From positions 1 to 47,088 of the forward strand of contig JAFZKB010000007.1 of the NCBI GenBank assembly GCA_017551865.1: a stretch of 47,088 nt of DNA. Direction: 5' to 3'. Shown here piece by piece: positions 39,622 to 47,088 of the stretch. Source of the DNA: Clostridiales bacterium (GTDB lineage Bacteria > Bacillota > Clostridia > Saccharofermentanales > Saccharofermentanaceae). Below the pieces are notes generated by a model. That model saw nothing but the letters and a program-made list of their open reading frames with translations, was not told where the DNA came from and made no database searches. Position 1 is the first letter of the stretch, and each line of letters begins with the position of its first letter. The position numbers and the translations under genes were made by a program.

Positions 39622-41175
39622 TTATGTTGTCGCCGCCGAAGTCTCTGCCGAAGTCTCCTCGGACAGAGCCTGATCGGATCCGGCTTCATCCATTGGAAGG
39701 GGCTCATTTTCAATATGCCAGCATTTTGAAAAATCATAGACATTCTTTCCAAGCGGATACCAGCGTGTCTGATTCTCCACACACCAGCAGTTTTGTTCCG
39801 GATCGTATCTCATCCATCCGATCCCGTGTTCTTCGCGGAAATCCTCGAACCAGTAACACCAGAAGCCCGTTCCCGTATAGGTATCGTAGTAGAAATGACA
39901 TTTCGTCGCAGGATCGTAGTAGTTTCTTTCTTCTTCGATATACTCGCATGTCCGCCCGATCTCCTGGACATAGATCAGGTTATGGCCATTATATCTTCCG
40001 TCATCAGGGGAGGACATATGCCACAGGCGATCCTTATCGTATTTCCCCTCCGGGAGCACGATCCAGTTCCCCGCACTTGCTTCGATATACCACGTATCCT
40101 CGGCAAAGTCGTACTCCATCCATCCGTAGTCACCATAGGCGGAGGAGATCCCTTCATACCAGTACTGCCAGATCGGCGGTTCGACGTCCGTATTGAGCCA
40201 GAAATAGCAGTCTGTGGTCTTGTCATAGTAGTTTCCCGAACTGTGCCAGCCACATTCTCTTCCGATCGCGTCCACATAGATCGTACTGGAAAAATCCTCT
40301 TCCGCGACGAATTTGAAATAGTATTCCGGGACCGGCGTCGGCTCCGGAGTTGCTGTCTGCCTGTCCAGTTCCCTCGACTGCTCGATCGACTCCCATTCCT
40401 CAGAAGAATATGTATATACATGTCCCTTGGAGCTGTTTTTGGTGTTTACAGCATCACCGACAATAACGGCCAGAACGATTGCCGTTACCGCAATGATAAA
40501 CCCGCCTGCATATCTTCCGGAGTTTATGCTTTCCTCCTTCTCAACGGAAGAAAGTTTACTCGTATCGATCTTGTCCAATGCTCCTATATGCTGACCATTC
40601 CGGAAATAGGTATCATCCGGACTCCGGGTATCGGCGACCACGCTCGTTTGCGCAACCGGCTTGAGCTCCTCTTCGATCACGGCGCCGTCCATGATCTCCG
40701 AAAGCGATGCTCCGCAGTTCGGGCAGGAAGGAAGCGCTCCCTTCGTCCACTTGAGTTTGATCTGGGTGCCGCAGTAATTGCAGATGGCACGCGTCTCATA
40801 CTGGGAATTTTTACGGAGGATGACCTGTTTGGAATAGTTGCCTTTCTCATCATAGTAGCCGCTTTTATATTTTCTTCCGGTCGTTTCATCCGTCCAGTCT
40901 TCCGGATAATAGAAATAGTCATGACTGACACTTCGGAAGAGAGAATACGAAGTAAGCGCACGTCCGGATCTCGTCGGCTGATTCGTTCTCGGTCTTTCCG
41001 CCGGAAGGACATAACTCGTCACTTTCCGCGTCGGGCGGTAACTCGAAGACTCCTGCCCGGAGCTGCTGTGAGAGGAGCTGGAATGACTGGAGAAGGAGTG
41101 ATGAAACCCTCCACCGCCGCCAAAAGAAGAGTGCGATGAACTCGAATGTGAACTGGAACTATGACTGGACGGCAT
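39622..41175 (-). CDS. Ser/His-rich, zinc-ribbon membrane protein with two extracellular repeats
   Basis: A 517-residue protein with no signal peptide. Residues 1-48 are a low-complexity Ser/His/Gly segment built from SSSSHSS units. A zinc ribbon follows (CNYCGT...CPNCGA, about 130-157). One membrane helix is near residue 225-245. Outside, after a short TPEPTPVPE linker, two repeats of about 80 residues each carry an NYYD..T.C.F core and a YW(Y/F)E...GWM.YD segment. GGGGG precedes the ATG. The protein would join a cytoplasmic metal-binding, disordered part to an extracellular repeat pair, suggesting signalling or assembly. No family is recognised. Confidence 0.8.
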   Translation of the reverse strand: MPSSHSSSSHSSSSHSSFGGGGGFHHSFSSHSSSSHSSSGQESSSYRPTRKVTSYVLPAERPRTNQPTRSGRALTSYSLFRSVSHDYFYYPEDWTDETTGRKYKSGYYDEKGNYSKQVILRKNSQYETRAICNYCGTQIKLKWTKGALPSCPNCGASLSEIMDGAVIEEELKPVAQTSVVADTRSPDDTYFRNGQHIGALDKIDTSKLSSVEKEESINSGRYAGGFIIAVTAIVLAVIVGDAVNTKNSSKGHVYTYSSEEWESIEQSRELDRQTATPEPTPVPEYYFKFVAEEDFSSTIYVDAIGRECGWHSSGNYYDKTTDCYFWLNTDVEPPIWQYWYEGISSAYGDYGWMEYDFAEDTWYIEASAGNWIVLPEGKYDKDRLWHMSSPDDGRYNGHNLIYVQEIGRTCEYIEEERNYYDPATKCHFYYDTYTGTGFWCYWFEDFREEHGIGWMRYDPEQNCWCVENQTRWYPLGKNVYDFSKCWHIENEPLPMDEAGSDQALSEETSAETSAATT

Positions 41176-41215
41176 AATGCTGATACCCCCGATACTCTTT
41201 TAACCACAACCCTAT

Positions 41216-41240
41216 GAAAAAGGGACCCCAAGGGATCCCT
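41216..41240 (-). terminator. Terminator of rpiA
   Basis: On the minus strand AGGGATCC and GGGTCCCT form a hairpin across 41221-41240, followed by TTTTT (about 41216-41220). Confidence 0.75.
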
Positions 41241-41305
41241 CAGTCAATTTCCATTATACCACGCATTCGAAAAAAGGTTCTTATCGCTGCGCGCTTCTCT
41301 TTCTT

Positions 41306-42019
41306 TCAGCGTTCGATCACGTTACCTTCTTTATCTATGGTAAAGACGATCGGTCTGTTTTTCGTAAAGAACCCGTTTTCCACCACGCCGACGATCCCGT
41401 TGACTTTGTCTTCCATCTCAGCCGGATCCACAGGCGTTTTCCATTTAATATCCAGAAGCTGGTTTCCGTTATCGGTAATGACCGGACCGCATTTTCTCAC
41501 GCCTTCGCGAAGGACACACTCCGCGCCAAGCGCATTCAGCGCAGCTACGACCGGCACTCTCGCTTCTCCGATGATCTCCACGGGAAGCGCAAAACCGGTG
41601 CCGAGAGAATCGACGATCTTCGTGGAATCGGCGACAATGACAAACTGTGTGGAGTTATACGCGACGATCTTTTCCCGAAGAAGTGCCGCTCCGCCGCCCT
41701 TGATCACGTGATTCAACGGATCGACCTCGTCTGCCCCGTCGATAGCCAGATCAAGATGTCCTCCGATCGTTTTATCATTCATGGAAAACACCGGAATATC
41801 CAGTTCTTCACAGAGGTTCTGCGTACCGAAGCTGGTCACTACGGCCTTAATATCTTTGACGGTTCCGTCCGCGATCCTTCTGGCCAGATGTCTTACGGCC
41901 GGATAGGCAGTCGATCCCGTACCAAGACCGATCTTCATGCCCGAGAAGATCTTCCCCTGCCGGATCAATGTATCGATCGCTGTTGATGCCACCAGTTCCT
42001 TCTGTTCACTCTGTGTCAT
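41306..42019 (-). CDS. rpiA: Ribose-5-phosphate isomerase A
   Basis: A 237-residue cytoplasmic isomerase interconverting ribose 5-phosphate and ribulose 5-phosphate in the pentose phosphate pathway. Diagnostic segments are present: GLGTGSTA, the catalytic DGADEVD, KGGGAALLREK and VIVADSTK. Length is normal. The ATG at 42019 is preferred because GAGGG lies 6 bases upstream; the ATG at 42025 directly follows that GAGGG. The upstream gene stops at 42022, so the two are closely coupled. A terminator follows at 41216-41240. Confidence 0.97.
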   Translation of the reverse strand: MTQSEQKELVASTAIDTLIRQGKIFSGMKIGLGTGSTAYPAVRHLARRIADGTVKDIKAVVTSFGTQNLCEELDIPVFSMNDKTIGGHLDLAIDGADEVDPLNHVIKGGGAALLREKIVAYNSTQFVIVADSTKIVDSLGTGFALPVEIIGEARVPVVAALNALGAECVLREGVRKCGPVITDNGNQLLDIKWKTPVDPAEMEDKVNGIVGVVENGFFTKNRPIVFTIDKEGNVIER

Positions 42020-42021
42020 AA

Positions 42022-42597
42022 TCATCCCTCTTCTTTCTTAGCAAGCTTCTTATAGTACTCATCGATATACTTTGCCACCGGCATCTCGCTCCAGACATGG
42101 GCTTCGATATACCGCTCCGGCCCGAACTTCCCGTCATCATTCCAGTCCTGCGGGAGGCCGTATTTCTCAATAACTTTCAGGATCTCCTCGTACGTGTAGA
42201 GTTTCTTTCTGTATTCTTTCCCGTCCGCACACCTGTCGCTGAAGGTCGGCATCGAGTCTCCATAGGTAAAAGAAACGGTCCGAAGATCGAATTCCTCGAT
42301 CGGGATCCTGATGTACTCCGACTGCTCAAACCAGGTCGAAAGCCAGGGACTGAATTCCACCACCATGTAGTGGGGAGAGTCCTTCTCCATAAGCCCGCCC
42401 TTCGCGGCAAACTCACGCCGCAGGATCGCTTCACAGTTACGCCTTTTCTGCACATACTGATCGTCTCTTCGGGCACACAGCGAGTCCGGGCGTTCCTCCC
42501 TGATCTTCTCGATCACGGCCTTCGCCTCTTCGGGGGAAATATTCGTCAGGCTCCGGAATGGTCCGGTGCGCCGGTCGAAAAAGTGATACAGATACAT
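42022..42597 (-). CDS. Conserved hypothetical protein (MYLYHFFD family)
   Basis: A 191-residue soluble protein. The start MYLYHFFDRRTGPFRSL and the segments VVEFSPWLSTWFE and FTYGDSMPTFS, then YGLPQDWN and PERYIEAHVW, are conserved stretches I have seen in many clostridial proteins of unknown function. No catalytic motif is evident; the conserved aromatic and acidic residues suggest a small ligand-binding or enzyme fold. AAGGAAAA lies upstream of the ATG. Its stop abuts rpiA, so both are probably cotranscribed, which hints at but does not prove a metabolic role. Confidence 0.8.
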   Translation of the reverse strand: MYLYHFFDRRTGPFRSLTNISPEEAKAVIEKIREERPDSLCARRDDQYVQKRRNCEAILRREFAAKGGLMEKDSPHYMVVEFSPWLSTWFEQSEYIRIPIEEFDLRTVSFTYGDSMPTFSDRCADGKEYRKKLYTYEEILKVIEKYGLPQDWNDDGKFGPERYIEAHVWSEMPVAKYIDEYYKKLAKKEEG

Positions 42598-42690
42598 ATT
42601 CCTATTTTCCTTCTTCTTTCTTCCAGATCTTACTGCTACAGGGCGATTTCCGGATCTTTTCCGTCAGCGACCTATAGCATCACGGGAGAA

Positions 42691-43188
42691 TCAGCCCTTC
42701 ACGTATCGGATCTCCTTTTTATTCCACCGCTTGAAGATCTTCTCTTTTCCATCGGAAGAATAGCCGTTCTTCTTATAAAAGGCGATTCCCATGCTGTTCT
42801 CTTCGAGGACCCAGATCACGAAATTCGAGCAGCCCTTCTCTTTTCCTTTTTCTTCAAAGAACGAAAGCATTTTCGTACCCAGGCCCATTCTTACATACTC
42901 CGGATCGAGATAGATGAAATGCAGTTCGAAGGCATCTGTTTTATCCTCGTCTTCGCACATGCCAATGCCCATCATGCCCTTGATCAGACCGTCATCAGGA
43001 TCCTCGTACACATAAAGAGCGAATCTTTTCTCGGAGATCCATCTTTCATAGACCGGAACGCGGCTTTCGACATTTAAATCCCGAAACAGACACTCATCCG
43101 CAACCACACCTTTATATGCATATCTGCTGCTTTCGACCTCGATCTGCGCAATTCTTACGGCGTCATTTACTGTTGCTTCACGTATCAT
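42691..43188 (-). CDS. GNAT-family N-acetyltransferase
   Basis: A 165-residue acyl-CoA transferase. The acetyl-CoA loop is VRMGLGTKML (pattern R/QxxGxG/A). The preceding LHFIYLDPEY strand and the later FYKKNGY motif complete the fold. The start MIREATVNDAVRIAQIE is typical. GAGGTG precedes the ATG. It is 93 bp upstream of the conserved hypothetical gene on the same strand, and they may be cotranscribed. The substrate is unknown (amine, peptide N-terminus or antibiotic). Confidence 0.92.
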   Translation of the reverse strand: MIREATVNDAVRIAQIEVESSRYAYKGVVADECLFRDLNVESRVPVYERWISEKRFALYVYEDPDDGLIKGMMGIGMCEDEDKTDAFELHFIYLDPEYVRMGLGTKMLSFFEEKGKEKGCSNFVIWVLEENSMGIAFYKKNGYSSDGKEKIFKRWNKKEIRYVKG

Positions 43189-43259
43189 ATTACGTTCACC
43201 TCACTATGAAATTTTTTAAACAGCCAGTCGGCTATTTAACTTCATATTTTAGACTACTG
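43189..43259. other. Start of the intergenic gap between the acetyltransferase and acyltransferase genes
   Basis: AT-rich divergent gap containing AGCCAGTCGGCT (a small hairpin) and a possible -35/-10 for the plus strand further on (TTTCAT about 43260, TAGTAT about 43283). No gene is seen. Confidence 0.4.
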
Positions 43260-43284
43260 GTTTCATTATACCAATATAGCGGTA

Positions 43285-43480
43285 GTATAGGGCCGCAGGA
43301 TTCCTCATTAAAAATGGTCAGTTTTGATCGTCGCCAGTCCTAAAAAGAAGATCGAGCGGCCGGCATCAGGCGAAGCAGCCAACCAGTCAACCGGCTCTGG
43401 AAAGCCCTGAAAACAGGGGACTCTACCAACAGTCGGTTGTCTAAAACGGCACTTGATGGTAGGTTTAGGCTAGAAAAATC
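43285..43480 (+). ncRNA. Candidate structured 5' leader of the double acyltransferase gene
   Basis: About 200 bases upstream of the ATG hold several nested complementary pairs. They are GGCCGC (43291-43296) with GCGGCC (43356-43361), CAACCG (43388-43393) with CGGTTG (43434-43439), the internal hairpin CCCTG-AAAA-CAGGG (43405-43418) and CTAAA (43441) with TTTAG (43464-43468). No ORF fits. The order of stems and A-rich loops looks like a riboswitch or leader RNA. The final part (CUAAA, GCACU, GGUAGGU) weakly recalls the c-di-GMP-I class, but its diagnostic 5' core is not visible, so I do not name a class. Confidence 0.45.
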
Positions 43481-43495
43481 ATCAGGAGGTGCCTC

Positions 43496-46400
43496 ATGGG
43501 TTACCGGAAGTTCTTAAGTTTTTTGACATCGATCACATTGGTCATCGCAAGCTTTTTTTCTGTGTCTTTTGCAGACACCACGGAAGGAGGCCCATCAGGA
43601 AGCACTGATATTGTCACTTCTTCCGACGCGGGCACTTCTGTAGATCGCGGAGATGGTACTACCTATCCCCTTCCCGAGGGATTAACGGTCATCCTTCCGG
43701 CCGGATTTGACGAAGTCCTCTGGATCGGCATGGATGCGGACGATACGGAACTGACGCGGCAGGCTGGGGTGGAGCCGGTCCTGCAATTATATGAAAACAC
43801 CGGCACAGCCCTTCAATGCAGTGTCCCCCCTGTTGGAGCGGATGACGGTCAGATCATCCAGGTCGCGGCCATCATTGAGGATGCGCCTTCCGAAATAAGT
43901 GAATCCGCATTCTTTTCCGACACTTACGAGGATGTAGATGAGGAAGGTGATGTGGAGCACTTCGAGATCCTCAAAAATGGCGTGATCCACATCGGCAATG
44001 TAGATCTTTATAAGATCAGCAGCGATGCCTCCATCGAAATAAATAACACTTACGGCCACTTTAAATACAAAATCAGAGCAAACAACTATGCTTTTGTATC
44101 TGAATCAGGAAAACTCTTCACTATCAATATTTCGATCATAACGGATCCTTCCAATCTGGGCGATGCAGTTCCTTACACAGAAGAGGATCTCGCGTACCTG
44201 GATGAACTCGAATCCTATATCGTCGGTGGTCTTACGTTTGACGGAAAGACCATAAGTATCGATTTGCCAGCGTTCCCTGTGTCTAAGGAAGGTGAAGCCG
44301 TATCTTCTGAAACTCCAGAGACTCCTGAGACTCCTGAGATTCCTGAGACCAAGCCGGGAAACACAGCTACGAAATCTTCAGGCAAGACGTTCTTTAAGAG
44401 CTTCGTCGGATTCTCCTTCCCGCTTTGGATCCTCCTGGCAGGACTTGTGATTCTTCTGATCGCCGGCGCAAAAGCATCCAAGAGAAAAGAATGGCAGGAA
44501 GAACCGCTATCTCTTGTTCCTTCCAAGGCGATCCAGGGATTTGCTGCCATAGGCATTATCCTTCACCACCTCTCGCAGTCGCTTCTTCAGGCTTCCGGTC
44601 CGTTCCAGTTCCTGTCCGAGTGCGGTGTCCTCTTCGTAGGCATATTCTTCTTCTTTTCCGGCTACGGGCTTTATACCAGCCTAAAGACGAAGGATGACTA
44701 TCTTAAGGGCTTCCTGAAAAAGCGCCTCATCACGATCCTTATTCCGTTTTATATGTGTATCGCGGTATTCACCGTGGCATCCTGCATCTGCGGCACCAAA
44801 TATAAGCCCCTGGAATTGCTTTCCGTGCTTTCCGGATGGTCTTTGATCAACAGCCATATGTGGTATATCGTGGAGATCGCGATCTTGTACCTGGCGTTCT
44901 TTATCTTCTATAAGCTGATCAAAAACCGCACGGCAGCCACCTGTGCAATGAGCCTTTTCGTACTCCTCATGATGGGCGGAAGCCTCTATCTGTGCCACGG
45001 CAATGATATGGGCTGCCGGTACTGGTTCATGGGCGAATGGTGGTATAACGCTTCGATCCTCTTCATCGTCGGCATCCTCGTATCCAAGTATCAGGATGCT
45101 CTCCGAAAGATCGCAAGAAAAGCCTATGTCGTACTCCTTCCGGTTTTTGCGATCCTGACGGGTCTTTTCGGATGGATCACGAGCCGGTTCCTCGACATAT
45201 ACTCCTACTGGAGTGAGACCCCGGGCGAAGATCCCCGATACCTCGATAAGCTCCGCTGCCTTTCCGTACAGGTTCCGTTCATTCTCTGCTTTGTTCTCTT
45301 TGTCCTTCTTGTCATGATGAAAATCCGTTTCGGAAACCCTGTCCTGAAGTTCCTCGGCTCGATCTCGCTGGAACTCTATCTGATCCACAATCTGTTCCTT
45401 ACGGGTCTTGCTGACGGCAGGATATTCAAAGTGAGCTCACCTTCGATGTACATCCTTCTTACGATCCTGATGTCTATCGGCGCGGCCACGATCATCAGCG
45501 GCACGGATAAATACCTGATCGGTCTTATCAGCGGAAAGAAGAAGGAGTTTTCGGAACTCCCCACTCCCCGCAACCATGCCATCGACCTGATGAGGATCGT
45601 CATGGCCTTCCTGGTCGTGACCATCCATATGCCGTTTTCCGGAAGCGCCGGAGATGTCTTCATCACATTTGGAAAGACGGCCGTCCCGTTCTTCCTGGTC
45701 GTATGCGGCTACATGCTGTATAGAGATGATGCAAAAGAACTCATGTCCCGTCTTCTTAAGCAGACCCGCCGGATCCTGATATTCTTCCTTGCATCGAACG
45801 TCTTCTATGCGGCAGCAACCGCTCTCTATGACAAGAAGATGACCGGAAAAGTGGATATGAGCCAGTACTTCACCAAAAAGGCCATAAAGGACTTCCTCCT
45901 TTATAACTTCTCACCGTTTTCCGAGCATCTGTGGTTCTTCGGTTCCCTTCTTTATGCTCTGGTGATCCTTCTGATCCTGAATAAGCTTAAGTTCTTAAAA
46001 CCGGCGATATTTGCAGGACCTCTGCTGATCGCCGCCTATGTGATCCTGTCGCATATGGGTGTCGGAGAATCCTACCAGCTTCGAAACGCCATCCTGGTCG
46101 GCCTTGCGTATACCATGACCGGAATGCTCATCAGAAGATATGAAAAGAAGATCTTAAGTATCAAGAACCTTCACATCATCCTTCCCGTCCTGGCCATCGG
46201 AGCAAGTGTTGCTGCGATCATCGAGCTTTGCACCTATAAGAAAGGCATCGCCGTACCTTTCGTGGGCTGCGAGATCCTGACGATCGTGCTCGTACTCCTT
46301 TGCCTCCGCTTCCCGAACTTCGGCATGGGCACATATGCGGAAAAACTCGGAAGAACATGTTCTCTTCCGATATACATCATGCATATCTTCACGATGATGG

Positions 46401-46528
46401 TTTTCGTTATGACTAAAAACGATGCTTTCTTCGGCAAGTTTGGCGCGGTGACGGTCTTTGCCGTGACAGCCGTGGGCGTGGCTCTTTACGAGAATATAAA
46501 AGAGGCCGTCATCCAGTCGAAGGACTGA
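43496..46528 (+). CDS. Tandem OafA-like membrane acyltransferase with extracellular N-terminal domain
   Basis: A 1010-residue multidomain protein. A signal peptide ends near SFA (residue 26). Residues 27-265 are an extracellular beta-rich part, then a short ETPETPETPE linker and a membrane helix (about 300-325). Two acyltransferase 3 (OafA/YrhL-like) membrane domains follow. The first (about 338-680) has IILHHLSQS and the closing LYLIHN. The second (about 690-1005) has LVVTIHMPF, GYMLYR and IYIMHIF. The conserved His in the first helix is present in both. Such enzymes O-acylate surface sugars. AGGAGGTG precedes the ATG, and the gene is monocistronic. Confidence 0.9.
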   Translation: MGYRKFLSFLTSITLVIASFFSVSFADTTEGGPSGSTDIVTSSDAGTSVDRGDGTTYPLPEGLTVILPAGFDEVLWIGMDADDTELTRQAGVEPVLQLYENTGTALQCSVPPVGADDGQIIQVAAIIEDAPSEISESAFFSDTYEDVDEEGDVEHFEILKNGVIHIGNVDLYKISSDASIEINNTYGHFKYKIRANNYAFVSESGKLFTINISIITDPSNLGDAVPYTEEDLAYLDELESYIVGGLTFDGKTISIDLPAFPVSKEGEAVSSETPETPETPEIPETKPGNTATKSSGKTFFKSFVGFSFPLWILLAGLVILLIAGAKASKRKEWQEEPLSLVPSKAIQGFAAIGIILHHLSQSLLQASGPFQFLSECGVLFVGIFFFFSGYGLYTSLKTKDDYLKGFLKKRLITILIPFYMCIAVFTVASCICGTKYKPLELLSVLSGWSLINSHMWYIVEIAILYLAFFIFYKLIKNRTAATCAMSLFVLLMMGGSLYLCHGNDMGCRYWFMGEWWYNASILFIVGILVSKYQDALRKIARKAYVVLLPVFAILTGLFGWITSRFLDIYSYWSETPGEDPRYLDKLRCLSVQVPFILCFVLFVLLVMMKIRFGNPVLKFLGSISLELYLIHNLFLTGLADGRIFKVSSPSMYILLTILMSIGAATIISGTDKYLIGLISGKKKEFSELPTPRNHAIDLMRIVMAFLVVTIHMPFSGSAGDVFITFGKTAVPFFLVVCGYMLYRDDAKELMSRLLKQTRRILIFFLASNVFYAAATALYDKKMTGKVDMSQYFTKKAIKDFLLYNFSPFSEHLWFFGSLLYALVILLILNKLKFLKPAIFAGPLLIAAYVILSHMGVGESYQLRNAILVGLAYTMTGMLIRRYEKKILSIKNLHIILPVLAIGASVAAIIELCTYKKGIAVPFVGCEILTIVLVLLCLRFPNFGMGTYAEKLGRTCSLPIYIMHIFTMMVFVMTKNDAFFGKFGAVTVFAVTAVGVALYENIKEAVIQSKD

Positions 46529-46551
46529 TTTTCCGCACATCTGATAATTGA

Positions 46552-46600
46552 AAGGAAGGGGCTGTATTCAAAACAAAGAGCGCAGCCCTTTACTTTTCAC
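46552..46600 (+). terminator. Terminator of the double acyltransferase gene
   Basis: AAGGGGCTG (46556-46564) pairs with CAGCCCTTT (46583-46591) with one wobble, followed by TACTTTTC. Confidence 0.75.
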
Positions 46601-46666
46601 GGGAATGTATCAAATGAATGCCGAAGAGGTCTTGATGCATGCGAGGGAGCGGTCAAAGAAGAGGAA
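46601..46666. other. Short stretch between terminator and repeat array B
   Basis: No gene is supported here. A 68-codon frame (46548-46754) spans the terminator and two array units and has no ribosome binding site. Confidence 0.55.
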
Positions 46667-46916
46667 TTTGCATAAGGAAGTGATGCAACTCATTTTTATA
46701 ACAACAAAAGAAGGGGGACTTTGCATAAGATTACAAAAAGGCATTCTCTTATAACAACAAACATGCGGGTTCTTTGCATAAGATCATGTTTTTTGAGTGT
46801 CTTATAACACCAGCATTCCCCCCCATTGTTATAAGGAAAGAAAAACCCTTGGTCTTATACAAACAGCTTCCAAATATAGTGTTATAAGAAACGCCAAACT
46901 ACTGGTCTTATACAAA
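46667..46916. repeat. Structured repeat array B (3 direct + 2 inverted 37-bp units)
   Basis: The same design and order as array A. Direct units are at 46667-46703, 46720-46756 and 46773-46809; inverted units are at 46827-46863 and 46880-46916. Spacers are 16, 16, 17 and 16 bp, so each period is 53 bp. One end word has a C-to-T change (46695). The conserved words outside the arms (ACAACA after units 1 and 2, ACACCAG at the centre) match array A, while the N18 parts are only partly alike. Both arrays have the same orientation in the window. This shows a dispersed, maintained structure rather than a chance repeat. Confidence 0.9.
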
Positions 46917-46963
46917 AATCGAAAAATGGTTGCCCTGTGAGATAGCCCCTTTAGTACCATAAA

Positions 46964-47009
46964 AGTGTAATTGTTAGAGAGTAATTAACTCTGACAGTTG
47001 CACTTTTTT
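46964..47009 (+). terminator. Terminator-like hairpin after repeat array B
   Basis: A 16-bp stem (46964-46979 with 46989-47004), continuous if G-U pairs are counted, is followed by TTTTTT. It would end plus-strand transcripts that cross array B. The wobble-rich stem is unusually long for the region. Confidence 0.75.
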
Positions 47010-47088
47010 CTTATAATATGGGGAGTAATTGGCCTGACGTACAGCCCCTTGGATCAAGCATCCGCACAAAAAACAGTCAGCCAATCCC
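47010..47088. other. Window end without a recognised gene
   Basis: TATAAT (47012-47017) follows the terminator, but no good -35 is found at the right distance. No start codon with a ribosome binding site is seen before the window ends. Confidence 0.4.

Noticed and set aside
39793..41139. 448-residue plus-strand ORF
   Set aside because: Antisense shadow of the zinc-ribbon protein gene. It is Arg/Ile-rich with no domain and no start signal.
43285..43480. c-di-GMP-I riboswitch assignment
   Set aside because: Only the 3' part is faintly similar. The conserved 5' core with the tetraloop hairpin and its fixed bases was not found.
46548..46754. 68-residue plus-strand ORF
   Set aside because: It crosses a terminator hairpin and array units; it is open only by chance of the repeat.
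46556..47050. Inverted repeat AAGGGGCTGTA / TACAGCCCCTT around array B as mobile-element ends
   Set aside because: The left copy is an arm of a terminator and array A lacks a matching pair, so chance or terminator similarity is the simpler reading.
1..47088. tRNA, rRNA, transposase or phage genes
   Set aside because: None was recognised on either strand; the repeats found have no linked recombinase.

Overview
The window reads as chromosomal DNA of an anaerobic, low-to-mid GC Gram-positive bacterium of the Clostridia (rumen or gut type). The signs are strong AGGAGG-type ribosome binding sites, many Cys-anchored lipoproteins, a FeoA-FeoA-FeoB iron system, an oxygen-sensitive class III ribonucleotide reductase with its radical-SAM activase, and no outer-membrane genes. 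No rRNA, tRNA, transposase, phage gene or true CRISPR array was found. Most genes have housekeeping or cell-surface roles.

Layout. 1-2560 (minus): ABC ATPase plus membrane exporter. 2737-5274: large lipoprotein, followed by a 63-bp-period repeat region (5385-5660). 5697-6668 (minus): PfkB sugar kinase behind a LacI/CcpA-like operator. 6871-9837 (minus): feoA-feoA-feoB behind a strong promoter with three copies of a GTTAG-N6-CTAAC palindrome. 10125-12933: Pro-rich secreted protein, a decayed ORF, a MerR-methyltransferase fusion and a small lipoprotein. 13006-17212 (minus): nrdG, nrdD and trxB, with tandem NrdR-type boxes between nrdG and nrdD. 17292-19217 (minus): beta-L-arabinofuranosidase-type enzyme. 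19373-22620: membrane protein and a composite solute-binding lipoprotein. 22823-26421: heterodimeric ABC exporter. 26465-29568 (minus): three-gene envelope operon. 29658-32943 (minus): histidine phosphatase, first repeat array, gene remnant, DUF5050-like lipoprotein and a PH-like membrane protein. 33119-36615: aldo/keto reductase coupled to a metallopeptidase-like lipoprotein. 36647-41175: esterase-like lipoprotein, second DUF5050-like lipoprotein and a zinc-ribbon membrane protein. 41306-43188 (minus): rpiA, a conserved unknown gene and an acetyltransferase. 43496-46528: double acyltransferase behind a long, probably structured leader. 46529-47088: second repeat array and terminators.

How the genes fit together. 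The nrd block makes dNTPs without oxygen: NrdG installs a glycyl radical on NrdD. The NrdD C-terminus carries a glutaredoxin-like CPKC domain, and trxB starts two bases after nrdD ends, so reducing power is probably delivered through that domain. The Feo block imports Fe(II). Eight lipoproteins, several with only local relatives, show heavy investment in surface proteins.

The most unusual DNA-level feature is a pair of about 250-bp intergenic arrays (30481-30729 and 46667-46916). Each has five 37-bp units, TTTGYATAAG-N18-CTTATAACA, three direct and two inverted, on a 52-53 bp period. I do not recognise this element. It may be a dispersed structured repeat, a mobile miniature element or a multi-site binding platform.
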